From Streptomyces flavofungini (GTDB taxonomy: Bacteria > Actinomycetota > Actinomycetes > Streptomycetales > Streptomycetaceae), in the NCBI RefSeq assembly GCF_030388665.1, contig NZ_CP128846.1, positions 1,364,001 through 1,428,000 of the forward strand: 64,000 nucleotides of DNA, read 5' to 3'. Made by a program: the position numbers and the translations under genes. This document shows, piece after piece, positions 16,625-25,700 of this stretch. Numbering within the stretch: the first letter of the stretch is position 1; each line of letters begins with the position of its first letter. The notes beneath the pieces were generated by a model. It ran no database searches and was not told where the DNA came from. It was given only the letters and a program-made list of their open reading frames with translations.

Positions 16625-17169
16625 GAGGCGGGGGTGGGAAGGACGGGCCGGCTGGGGGCTGCGGGGGCGGGGCCGGTGCGGTCGGCCGCCGGGGGCGGGG
16701 CCGGGGCAGGTGCTGGTCGCGGTGTCCGTGGCGGTGCGGCTCGCGTGGTCCGTGCCGGTGCGGCTCGCGTGGTCCGTGACCGTGTTGGCGCCGGTGCGCG
16801 TACGGGAGTTGGTGCTCGTACCGGGTCCGGCCCTCCTACCGGCTCCGGCGCTCCCGCCGAAGCCCGTCCTCGTACCGGATCCGGCCCCTGAGCCGGTCCT
16901 CCCGACCCCGCCGTCACCACCGGCGCCACCCCTTCCTTCCCCGCCCTCCGCGCCAGCACCTCCGCCACCGCCCCGACCGTGTCCCCGGGCCTCGCCGCCT
17001 CCTCGCCGACGGCCACGCCCAGTTCGGCGTGGACGACGAGGAACAGCTCGACCAGGTACAGCGAGTCCATGCCGAGGTCGTCGAACGTGGTGTCGGGCGT
17101 GATCTCCGCGAGGTCCACGTCGAACCGGCCGACGAGAACGCCGAGCAACCTGCCGTACATCGCGCTCAT
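16621..17169 (-). CDS. redQ: Acyl carrier protein RedQ with long Pro/Ala-rich tail
   Basis: A 182-residue protein, twice the usual ACP size. Residues 1-75 are an ACP with the phosphopantetheine serine S36 in DLGMDSLYLVEL. Residues about 78-182 are low-complexity Pro/Ala/Arg/Thr with repeats such as VRAPTPVRAPAPTR and RTTRAAPART, and no fold I recognise. In the pathway RedQ carries the growing acyl chain for RedP and RedR. The ACP domain is closely similar to the second ACP at 18459-18740 (PGDTV ends both). ATG 17169 has a GGAGAGG-type site upstream. It is the first gene of the leftward arm. Confidence 0.87.
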   Translation of the reverse strand: MSAMYGRLLGVLVGRFDVDLAEITPDTTFDDLGMDSLYLVELFLVVHAELGVAVGEEAARPGDTVGAVAEVLARRAGKEGVAPVVTAGSGGPAQGPDPVRGRASAGAPEPVGGPDPVRAPTPVRAPAPTRSRTTRAAPARTTRAAPPRTPRPAPAPAPPPAADRTGPAPAAPSRPVLPTPAS

Positions 17170-17204
17170 CGAATGCGCCCCACCTCTCCCATCGCCTGGG
17201 GTCG

Positions 17205-17261
17205 AGTCTGCGGGCCGTGCCTGACCGGCCGCCGCGCCGGACGCTGACCGATGGCTGACCG
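17205..17261 (-). promoter_or_regulatory. SARP-type promoter of redQ: phased heptamers and -10 box
   Basis: On the minus strand CGGTCAG occurs at 17261-17255, 17250-17244 and 17227-17221, spaced 11 and 23 bp. Ten bases after the last copy comes CAGACT (17210-17205), which fits a -10 box. Direct heptamers at 11-bp spacing ahead of a -10 box are the known SARP binding layout. The redQ start codon lies 36 bp downstream. Confidence 0.7.
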
Positions 17262-17300
17262 CAGGGGCCGCGGAACCGCCCGGCGCCGCGCCGCCGGAGG

Positions 17301-17368
17301 CGATCAGCGGGCGGTCAGCGAGCCGTCAGCACGCGCGGCCGTTCCCCGTCAGCACGCCCGGCGAGACT
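17301..17368 (+). promoter_or_regulatory. SARP-type promoter of redP: phased heptamers and -10 box
   Basis: On the plus strand CGATCAG (17301), CGGTCAG (17312), CCGTCAG (17323) and CCGTCAG (17346) are spaced 11, 11 and 23 bp. Ten bases after the last copy comes GAGACT (17363-17368), which matches the -10 candidate of the opposite promoter. This mirrors the redQ promoter and suggests that one SARP drives both arms of the cluster. Confidence 0.7.
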
Positions 17369-17415
17369 CGGTGAACGCACCCACGTCCTGCCGTCCGGGA
17401 GACCGAGGAGCACGC

Positions 17416-18447
17416 GTGACCGCACCCCCACCGAGCCAGCCGCCGCCGACCCGTGCCGCGGTGCTCACCGGGGTCGGCGGCTGTCTGCCGCCGACCGCCG
17501 TGAGCAACGACGAGCTGGCCGCGCGCCTCGACAGCTCCGACGCGTGGATCCGCTCCCGCACCGGGATCCGGCAGCGGTACTTCGCCGCGCCCGGCACCGC
17601 CACCTCCGATCTGGCAGTCGGTGCGGGCGCCAAGGCCCTGAAGTCGTCCGGCACGCCCCTCGTGGACGCCGTGCTGCTCGCGACCACCACACCGGACCGG
17701 CCGTGCCCGGCGACCGCGCCCGCCGTCGCGGCGCGCCTCGGCCTGACCGGGGCGGCCGCCTTCGACGTCTCGGCGGTGTGCACGGGCTTCGTGTACGCCC
17801 TCGCCACGGCCGCCGGGCTGATCGCCGCCCGCGCCGCCGACCGCGTCCTGGTGATCGGCGCGGAGACGTTCTCCACGTTGCTCGACCCGGACGACCGCTC
17901 CACCTCGGTGATCTTCGGGGACGGCGCGGGCGCGGTGGTGCTGCGCGCGGGCGATCCCGCGGAGCCGGGCGCGCTCGGCCCGTTCGACCTGGGCAGTGAC
18001 GGCGGGCGCGAGGACCTGATCACGGTGCCCGCGGGCGGCTCGCGCCAGCGTCTCTCGGGCCGTTCGCCGAAGCCCGGCGAACGCTATTTCACGATGGACG
18101 GCAAGGAGGTCTTCCGGCACGCGGTGCAGCGCATGTCGGCCTCCGCGCGGGCCGTCCTCGACCGCGCCGGGTGGACGCCGGCGGACGTCGACCACCTGGT
18201 CGGCCACCAGGCCAACCTGCGCATCACCAACCACGTGGCCGACGAGGTGGGCATCCCGCGGCCGCGCTGCTTCAGCAACATCGCCGACGTCGGCAACACC
18301 GCCGCCGCGTCCGTCCCGCTCGCCCTGGACCAGGCCCACGCCGACGGCGCCCTGCGGGCGGGCGACCGGGTGCTGCTCACCGCGTTCGGCGGGGGCCTCA
18401 CCTGGGGGTCGACGGTGCTGACCTGGCCAGGTCTTGACCACATCTGA
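17416..18447 (+). CDS. redP: KAS III-type ketosynthase (RedP)
   Basis: A 343-residue FabH-like enzyme with the Cys-His-Asn triad: C122 in SAVCTGF, H264 in LVGHQAN and N294 in DVGNTAAAS. RedP starts the dedicated fatty acid line by condensing acetyl-CoA with malonyl-RedQ. GTG 17416 follows GAGGAG at 17405-17410; the frame upstream is Arg-rich and overlaps the promoter heptamers, so it is not coding. It heads the long rightward arm from redP to redG. The divergent redQ promoter lies directly upstream. Confidence 0.92.
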   Translation: MTAPPPSQPPPTRAAVLTGVGGCLPPTAVSNDELAARLDSSDAWIRSRTGIRQRYFAAPGTATSDLAVGAGAKALKSSGTPLVDAVLLATTTPDRPCPATAPAVAARLGLTGAAAFDVSAVCTGFVYALATAAGLIAARAADRVLVIGAETFSTLLDPDDRSTSVIFGDGAGAVVLRAGDPAEPGALGPFDLGSDGGREDLITVPAGGSRQRLSGRSPKPGERYFTMDGKEVFRHAVQRMSASARAVLDRAGWTPADVDHLVGHQANLRITNHVADEVGIPRPRCFSNIADVGNTAAASVPLALDQAHADGALRAGDRVLLTAFGGGLTWGSTVLTWPGLDHI

Positions 18448-18458
18448 GGGAGAACCGC

Positions 18459-18740
18459 ATGAGCGAGACGTACGACAGGCTGGTCGATCTCCTGGTCGAC
18501 CGCTTCGAGGTGGACCGCGCGGAGATCGGCCCCGACACCAAGTTCGAAGAACTCGACATGGACTCGCTGTTCCTCGTCGAGCTGCTCCTCGTCATCCAGT
18601 CCGAGTTCCGGGTCGCCGTCGGTGAGGACGCGGCGACCCCGGGCGACACGGTCGCGACGGTGGCGGCTCTGATCGAGGCCGGGCTGCCCGTGCCCGGTCC
18701 GAGCGCCGCCGCGGCGTCGGCCACCGGAGAGCGAGCGTAG
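18459..18740 (+). CDS. Second acyl carrier protein, RedQ paralog
   Basis: A 93-residue ACP with the phosphopantetheine serine S36 in ELDMDSLFLVEL. It closely resembles the ACP domain of RedQ (17169-16621), sharing the VAVGE(D/E)AA and PGDTV stretches, but lacks the long Pro/Ala tail. It sits between redP and redO, 11 bp after redP, with GAGGGAGA as ribosome binding site. Either of the two ACPs could serve RedP/RedR; one may hand the acyl chain to RedL or serve a different step. The duplication looks recent by sequence similarity. Confidence 0.88.
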   Translation: MSETYDRLVDLLVDRFEVDRAEIGPDTKFEELDMDSLFLVELLLVIQSEFRVAVGEDAATPGDTVATVAALIEAGLPVPGPSAAAASATGERA

Positions 18741-18750
18741 GGCGGCGGCC

Positions 18751-19011
18751 ATGAGCACCGAGCAGTCGATCATCAACTACATCGCCGACGTCTGGCTCGA
18801 CGGCGACGCCGAAGGCCTCGACGCCGACCTGCCCATCGCCGAGCTGAACATCATCGACTCGGCCGGGATCTTCGACCTCGTGCACTACCTGCAGAGCGAC
18901 TTCCGCATCACCGTGCCGCTGCGGGAGATCTCACCGGCGAACTTCCGATCCGTCGACACGATCGCCGCACTCGTCGAACGGCTGCGGGCCCAGGGGGAGA
19001 GCGTGCGATGA
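18751..19011 (+). CDS. redO: Peptidyl carrier protein RedO
   Basis: An 86-residue carrier protein with the attachment serine S37 in LNIIDSAGIFDL. In prodiginine pathways RedO/PigG carries L-proline loaded by RedM, which RedW oxidises to pyrrole-2-carboxyl. The serine context (IIDSAG) differs from the acyl carriers next to it. The stop overlaps the redN start by four bases (ATGA), and it begins 10 bp after the second ACP gene. Confidence 0.9.
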   Translation: MSTEQSIINYIADVWLDGDAEGLDADLPIAELNIIDSAGIFDLVHYLQSDFRITVPLREISPANFRSVDTIAALVERLRAQGESVR

Positions 19012-20972
19012 CCGAAGCCACCACACAGAGCGCCCGAGCCGCCGCGCAGGACGACGGAGCCACCACGCAAGGCCACGAGGGCGCCGCCGTGCGGCGCGAG
19101 ATCGTGGCCGTCGTCGCCGCCCGGACGCTGTACGACGAGTCGTACCTGCTGCCCGACAGCCACTTCGAGGCCGATCTCGGCATCGACTCCGTCATCCACG
19201 AGTCGATCCTCGCCCTGGTGAAGGAGCGCTTCGGGCTCCGCTCCCCGCTGCCCGAGGGCCTGTACACGATCCGCGACCTCGCGGCCGCCGTCGAGGACGC
19301 GCTCGCGGCCGAGGGCCGGGCGCACGGTGGCGTCCCCTCCCCCGAGCCCGCGCCGCCCCCCGACGACCCCGTCCTCGACGCCGTCCTGCGCGCCGCCATG
19401 CGCCACACCCAGTACCGGCGCGACCAACTGCCCCTGGACGCCGACTTCGAGGGCGAGCTGGGCATCGACTCGGTGGTCCTGGTGTCGATCGTCGCCGACT
19501 GCGCCCGCGACCTCCGCCTGCCCGACGACCTCGCGGGCACCCTGACCGCGGCGTCCCTGCGCGACCTGGTCGCCGAGCTGCGGGCGTACCGCGACAGCAA
19601 GGGCGCTGACGGCACCGGCGGCGCCCACGGCACTGACAGCACTGACAGCACGGGCGAGCACAGCGGTGCCGGGCCCGCCGCAGCAACCGGGTCCCCGGAC
19701 CGCGCCACCCCCTGGGACAGCCGTTCCATGAAGGACTTCGTGGAGGGCCGGGACGGCGACCTGTTCGCCAAGACCCGCAGCTTCCGCGGCTACCTGCGCG
19801 GCCGCGAGGCCGAGCACCTGTACTGGTACGGCATGCCGCTGCACTCGCGCTGCGGCAACCGCGCCCTCATCCTCGACGAACTCACCGGCCAGAGGCGTGA
19901 GTTCCTGATGTTCGCCTCCAACAACTACCTGGGCGTCGCCAACCACCCGAAGGTGATCGAGGCGGTCTGCGAGGCCACCCGCGCCTTCGGTGCCACGCAC
20001 ACCGGCTCGCGCTTCATCGGCGGCACGAACATGCTGCACAAGGAGCTGGAGCGGCGCCTGGCCGCGTTCAAGGGCCGCCCGGCGTGCGTCGTCTTCCCCG
20101 GTGGCTACGCCGCCAACCTCGGCACCATCTCCGCGCTGGTCAAGAGCTACGACACGCTGGTCGTCGACAAGCTCAACCACATGAGCATCGTCGACGGCGC
20201 CCGTCTCTCCGGCGCGGTCCGCAAGATCTACCAGCACAACGACATGGCGGACCTGGAGCGCGTCCTCAAGCGCTGCGACGACCGCACGGCGGGCAAACTC
20301 ATCGTCGCCGACGGCGTGTTCAGCATGCACGGCGACATCTGCGACCTGCCCGAGATCGTCCGGCTCGGCAAGGAGTACGGCGCCCGCGTCCTGATCGACG
20401 ACGCGCACGCGACCGGGGTGCTCGGCGCGCGCGGCTCGGGCACCGCCGAGCACTTCGGCCTCAAGGGCGAGGTCGACCTGGAGCTCGGCACCATGAGCAA
20501 GTCCCTCGCGGGCATGGGCGGTTTCGTCGTCGGCGACGAGGACGTCGTCGAGTACCTGCGCTTCTACGCCCACTCCTACGTCTTCGCCGCGGGCATCCCC
20601 GCCGGGGTCGCCGCCGGACTCATCGCCGCCCTCGACCTGATCGAGGCGGAGCCGGAGCGGATCACCCGGCTCTGGTCCAACATCCGCTTCCTGCACGGCC
20701 TGCTCGCCGACGCGGGCTTCGACCTGGAGCACACCGAGAGCGCCATCCTGCCGCTCGTCATCGGCGACGAACGGCGCGCCCTGGAGATGGGCCGGGCCGT
20801 GCGGGCCCGGGGCCTGTTCTGTCAGACGGTGGTGTTCCCGGGCGTGCCGCTCGGTGACGCGCGGCTGCGGGTCAGCGTCACCTGCGAGCACACCCGCGAG
20901 GACCTGTCGACCGCCGCGGGCATCTTCGTCGACGCCGCCCGCGAGACCGGCGTCCTGCCGTCGGCCGGGTGA
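19008..20972 (+). CDS. redN: RedN: tandem ACP plus alpha-oxoamine synthase
   Basis: A 654-residue protein with two carrier domains (S61 in LGIDSVIHES and S155 in LGIDSVVLVS) and a C-terminal PLP alpha-oxoamine synthase whose lysine is K498 in TMSKSLAGMGG. The carriers hold malonate for RedX; the synthase then joins the bipyrrole precursor with L-serine to give 4-hydroxy-2,2'-bipyrrole-5-methanol (HBM), as known for RedN and PigH. The start overlaps redO and the end overlaps redM by four bases. A Thr/Ser/Gly-rich linker lies at residues about 195-235. All key residues are present. Confidence 0.93.
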   Translation: MTEATTQSARAAAQDDGATTQGHEGAAVRREIVAVVAARTLYDESYLLPDSHFEADLGIDSVIHESILALVKERFGLRSPLPEGLYTIRDLAAAVEDALAAEGRAHGGVPSPEPAPPPDDPVLDAVLRAAMRHTQYRRDQLPLDADFEGELGIDSVVLVSIVADCARDLRLPDDLAGTLTAASLRDLVAELRAYRDSKGADGTGGAHGTDSTDSTGEHSGAGPAAATGSPDRATPWDSRSMKDFVEGRDGDLFAKTRSFRGYLRGREAEHLYWYGMPLHSRCGNRALILDELTGQRREFLMFASNNYLGVANHPKVIEAVCEATRAFGATHTGSRFIGGTNMLHKELERRLAAFKGRPACVVFPGGYAANLGTISALVKSYDTLVVDKLNHMSIVDGARLSGAVRKIYQHNDMADLERVLKRCDDRTAGKLIVADGVFSMHGDICDLPEIVRLGKEYGARVLIDDAHATGVLGARGSGTAEHFGLKGEVDLELGTMSKSLAGMGGFVVGDEDVVEYLRFYAHSYVFAAGIPAGVAAGLIAALDLIEAEPERITRLWSNIRFLHGLLADAGFDLEHTESAILPLVIGDERRALEMGRAVRARGLFCQTVVFPGVPLGDARLRVSVTCEHTREDLSTAAGIFVDAARETGVLPSAG

Positions 20973-22693
20973 GCGCGATGACGAAGCCGCCCACGGATCT
21001 CTCGGACGTCGCGCTCATCCGCGAGCCGTGGCCTCGAAGCGCCGAACAGTCCACGCGGCTCGCGTTCGTCGGGCCCGACACCCGTACGTACGGCGAGCTG
21101 GCGGGGCACGTCGCAGCCGTCGCCGCCGGACTGCTCGGCCTCGGCGCCGAGGTCGGTGACCGGGTCGCGATCTGGACGGACAAGCAGCCGCGCTACGCCG
21201 AGGCGATCCTCGGCGCCCTGCACGCGGGCTGCGCGTACGTCCCGCTGGACGGCGGGCAGCCGGTGGCCCGCGTGGAGACGATCCTCAGGGACGCCGAGCC
21301 GGTCGCGCTCGTCACGGACAGCCGCCGCCTGGACGCGCTGAGGGAGTGTCACCTGCCGGATTCGGTGCGGGTGATCGTGCTCGTCGACGAGTGCGGCGGG
21401 CCCGACGGGCACGGGGCAGCGGGCGGGGCCAGGAGCGAGGGCGAGGGCACGCCGCACCCGCCCCGGCCGCTCCGCCCGGCCCCCGCCCCCCACCGGCCCG
21501 CCGTCACCTGGTCCGCCTTCACCGCGGGCGCCGCGGGCCACGTCGTCCTCCTTCCGCCCCTGGACCGCGACGACCTCGCCGCGATCCTGTACACCTCCGG
21601 GTCGACCGGCGTCCCCAAGGGCGTGCGGATCAGCTACCGGAACCTGGCGTGCTTCATCCGGTGGGCGCGCGTCGAGCTGGACGTCGGGCCGGACGACGTG
21701 TTCGCGGGCCACGCCTCGTTCAACTTCGACCTCTCCACGTTCGACCTGTTCACCGCCCTGTCGGCGGGCGCGGGCCTGTGGATCGTGCCGGACGGGCGGG
21801 CCCGCGACGTGGCCGCGCTCGCCGCCGGGATCCGTGACCACGGCGTCAGCGTCTGGTACTCGGTGCCGTCCGTGCTGCGGCTGCTCACGGTGTCCGGGGC
21901 ACTCACGCCCGAGGTGGCGCGGGGCCTGCGGTACGTCCTGTTCGCGGGCGAGGTGTTCCCGATCCCCCATCTGCGGGCGCTGGCGGAGCGATTGGCGCCC
22001 GGCACCGGGCTCTACAACCTGTACGGGCCGACGGAGACGAACGTCTGCACCTACCACCGGGTGCGCCCCGAGGACCTGGCGCGCCACGAACCCGTTCCCA
22101 TCGGCACCCCCCTGCCCGGCGCCAAGGTGTCCGTCGTCGACGCCGACGGCCGCGCCCTGACCGGCCCCGACGCGTTCGGTGAACTCGTCGTCGAGGGCGA
22201 CTGCGTGACCCCCGGGTACTGGCGCGGGGAGGCCGAGCCCGCCGCTGCCGGGCACCGCAGGGGCCGGCACGCCACCGGCGACCTGGTGAGCCACGACGTG
22301 CGCCACGGCAGCGCCGCCCTGGTCTACCGGGGCCGCAAGGACCGCATGGTGAAGCTCGCGGGCCACCGCGTGGAGCTCGGCGAGATCGAGGCGGCCGTCC
22401 TGCGCCACCCCGGCATCGCGGAGGCCGCCGCCGTCGCCGACACCAGCGGCCCCGACACCGCTGTCGCCCTCTACTTCACCCTCAACGGCGAGACCCCACG
22501 CCCCGGCCTGATCGAGCTGAAGCGGCACTGCGCGCGCCACCTGCCGCGCTACATGCTGCCCCGCTCGGCCACCTGTCTGGACGTGATGCCGCACAACGCC
22601 AACGGCAAGACCGACTACCGGCGCCTCGGCGGCCCGGCGCCCACACCCCGGCCCGCGCCCGGCCCCGCCCCGCGTGCCGTGCCCGGCAAGTGA
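20969..22693 (+). CDS. redM: L-proline adenylation enzyme RedM
   Basis: A 574-residue stand-alone adenylation enzyme of the NRPS type. The phosphate-binding motif is YTSGSTGVPKG (Y208 onward), followed by YNLYGPTETNVC and YRGRKDRMVKLAGHRVELGE. It activates L-proline as the AMP ester and loads it on RedO. The GTG at 20969 overlaps the redN stop (GTGA); an ATG nine bases later (20978) is also possible. A Gly/Pro/Ala-rich insertion lies before the phosphate-binding motif. Proline specificity is inferred from cluster position, not from pocket residues. Confidence 0.92.
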   Translation: MSAMTKPPTDLSDVALIREPWPRSAEQSTRLAFVGPDTRTYGELAGHVAAVAAGLLGLGAEVGDRVAIWTDKQPRYAEAILGALHAGCAYVPLDGGQPVARVETILRDAEPVALVTDSRRLDALRECHLPDSVRVIVLVDECGGPDGHGAAGGARSEGEGTPHPPRPLRPAPAPHRPAVTWSAFTAGAAGHVVLLPPLDRDDLAAILYTSGSTGVPKGVRISYRNLACFIRWARVELDVGPDDVFAGHASFNFDLSTFDLFTALSAGAGLWIVPDGRARDVAALAAGIRDHGVSVWYSVPSVLRLLTVSGALTPEVARGLRYVLFAGEVFPIPHLRALAERLAPGTGLYNLYGPTETNVCTYHRVRPEDLARHEPVPIGTPLPGAKVSVVDADGRALTGPDAFGELVVEGDCVTPGYWRGEAEPAAAGHRRGRHATGDLVSHDVRHGSAALVYRGRKDRMVKLAGHRVELGEIEAAVLRHPGIAEAAAVADTSGPDTAVALYFTLNGETPRPGLIELKRHCARHLPRYMLPRSATCLDVMPHNANGKTDYRRLGGPAPTPRPAPGPAPRAVPGK

Positions 22694-22704
22694 CGGAGAC
22701 GTAC

Positions 22705-25700
22705 ATGACCCAAGGCCCGACCGAGACCCACGAACGCGGCGGCGAGCCCCGGACCCTCGTCGACCTCCTGCGCCGGCACGCCGCGCACCGGCCGGACGCG
22801 CTCGCCTACCGCTTCCTCGGCACCTCCGACGCCCCGGCGCGAGATGGCGCACCCGCCCCGGGCGAGCACTCCTGGACGTTCGCCGACCTCGACCTGCGCG
22901 CCCGGCACGTCGCGGCGCTGCTCCAGCACGAGGGCGCGGCGGGCGACCCGGTGCTGCTCCTGCACCCGCCCGGCCTCGACTACATCGCCGGCTTCCTCGG
23001 CTGCCTGTACGCGGGCGCCACAGCCGTCCCCGCCTATCCCCCGGACACCCGCAGGTTCGGGCAGACCATGCCCCGGCTCGCGGCCATCGCCCGGGACGCG
23101 CGGGCCATGCACGCGCTGGCCACGGGCGGTCTCTCGCGGTTCGCGGGCGACCGCGAGGACGAGCTCGCCGCGCTCGGGCTCGGGGGGCTGCGGTGGCTGG
23201 TGACGGGGGGCGGATCCGGCGCGGCGGGTGGCGGCCCGCACGGGAGCCCGGGCGGGCAGGAGGACGTCGCGGGTGCCGACACCGCGGGCGCGGACGACTG
23301 GCGGGCGCCGGACCTCGACGGCGACTCCCTCGCCTTCCTCCAGTACACCTCCGGCTCGACGTCCGCCCCCAAGGGCGTCATGGTCAGCCACGGCAATCTG
23401 CTGCACAACCTCGCCGCCATCCACCGCAGGCTGGCGCACGACGCGGACTCGCAGATGGTGTCGTGGCTGCCGCCGTACCACGACATGGGCCTGATCGGCG
23501 GCATCCTGTCGCCGCTGTACGGCGGGTTCCCCGCGCATCTGATGGCGCCGATGTCGTTCGTGCGCCGCCCGCTGCTGTGGCTCCAGGCCCTGTCCGACAC
23601 GCGGGCGTCGACCAGCGTCGCCCCCAACTTCGGCTTCGAGGCGTGCGTCCGCAGGATCACCGACGAGGAGCGCGACCGGCTCGACCTGCGGCACTGGCGG
23701 CTGGCCCTGAACGGCGCGGAGCCCGTGCGGGCCGACACCCTCGACCGGTTCGTGGAGCGATTCGCCCCGTGCGGGTTCCGGCGGGCCGCGCTGCTGCCCT
23801 GCTACGGCCTGGCCGAGGCCACCCTGATGGTGACGGGCGTGCGCGCCCACGAGCCGCCCGCCGTCGGGGAGTTCGACTCGGCGGCGCTCGGCACGGGACG
23901 CGCCACCGAGGCCACCGAGGCCGGGAAGGCGGCCGGGGGCCGGGTCACGCGGGTCGTGGCCTGCGGCCCCGCCGTCGACGGCGTGGACGTGGCGGTCGTG
24001 GACGCGGCGACCCGGCGGCGCGTCGCCGACGAGGGCACGGTCGGCGAGGTGTGGCTCACGGGCGCCGGCGTGGCGCGCGGCTACTGGCGTCGCCCCGAGG
24101 CCACCGAGGCCACCTTCGGCGCCCGCCTGGCGGACGAGCCCGACACGCCCTACCTGCGCACCGGCGACCTGGGCTTCCTGCGCGACGGCCAACTGCACGT
24201 CGTCGGCCGCACCAAGGACGTCGTCATCGTGCGGGGCCGCAACCACTACCCCCACGACATCGAACTCACCGTGGAGCGGGCCGACCCGGCCGTCCGCGCG
24301 GGCTGCGGCGCCGCCTTCGCCGTCGAGGTGGACGGCGCGGAGCAGCTCGTGGTGGCGTACGAGATCGACGGCCGCAGAGCAGCCGACGCGCCGGGTCTGC
24401 TCGCCCGGCTGCGCTCGGCGATCGCCGACGAGCACGAGGTGACACCGCACGCCGTGGTGCTGCTCAAGCGGTCCACGGTGCACCGGACCACCAGCGGGAA
24501 GATCCAGCGCCAGGCCTGCCGCGCGGACTTCCTCGGCCTCGGCCTGAAGGTGGTGGCGGCCAGCGTCACCCGCGACGGCCCGGTCCCGGCGCCGGACGGA
24601 CGACGCCAGGGGCAGCCGGTCGCGGCGGTCGTCGACGAGGTCCTGCGCGCCCACGTCCCCGCCGCCACCGCCACCGCCACCGCCACCGCCACCGCCACCA
24701 GCACGTTCGCCGATCTCGGCCTTGACCACCCCCGGCTGCTGCTCGTCGCACGGGACCTGGAGCGGCGCCTCGGGGTGCCGGTCCCGGTCGGGGAGTTGCT
24801 CGTGCGGCCGCGGGTCGACACGCTGACCGGGCTGCTCTCCCCGCGCGTGCCCGCCGCGGGGACCTGGGACCCGGACTCCGTCGAGGCGTGGCTGACCGCG
24901 CGGGTCGCCGAGCGCCTGGGGCTCGCCGCGACGGCCGTCGACCCGTCCCGGCCGCTCGCGTCGCTCGGCCTCGACTCCAAGCAGGCCGTGGCGGTCCTCG
25001 CGGAGCTCAGTGCCCGCACCGGCCGTGAGATCCCCGCGTCCGTGGTCTTCGACCATCCGACGATCCGCGCGATCGCCGCCCACCTCGGCGCGGCGGACAC
25101 GGCGGCGGCCGGGGCGCGTGCTGGCACGTCCGCGACCGTGGCGGCGGCCGGCCCCGCCGGTCCGGGGGGCGCGCCCGAGCCCGTCGCCGTCGTCGGGATC
25201 GGCTGCCGCTTCCCGGGCGCGCCCGACCCGGACAGCTACTGGCGGCTCCTGCGCGACGGCCGCGACGCGATCACCGAGGTGCCGCGCGGCCGGTGGGACG
25301 CCGCTCGGGTCGCGGCGCCCGGCTTCGGCGGGTTCCTCGACGGCGTCGAGGAGTTCGACGCCCGCTTCTTCGGCCTGTCGGCGCGCGAAGCGGTCCGGAT
25401 GGACCCGCAGCAGCGGCTGCTCCTGGAGACGGCCTGGGCCGCGCTGGAGGACGCGGGCCACGACCCGACGTCCTGCGCGGGCTCCGCCACCGGCGTGTTC
25501 GTCGGCATCAGCAGCCACGACTACGCCGAGTTCCAGATGGGCCGCATCGACACCGTCGACGTGCACGGCGCGACCGGCAACGCGCACTCCATCGCCGCCA
25601 ACCGGCTCTCGTACGCGCTCGATCTGCGCGGCCCGAGCCTCGCCGTGGACACGGCGTGCTCCTCGTCCCTGACGGCCGTCCACCTGGCGTGCGACAGCCT

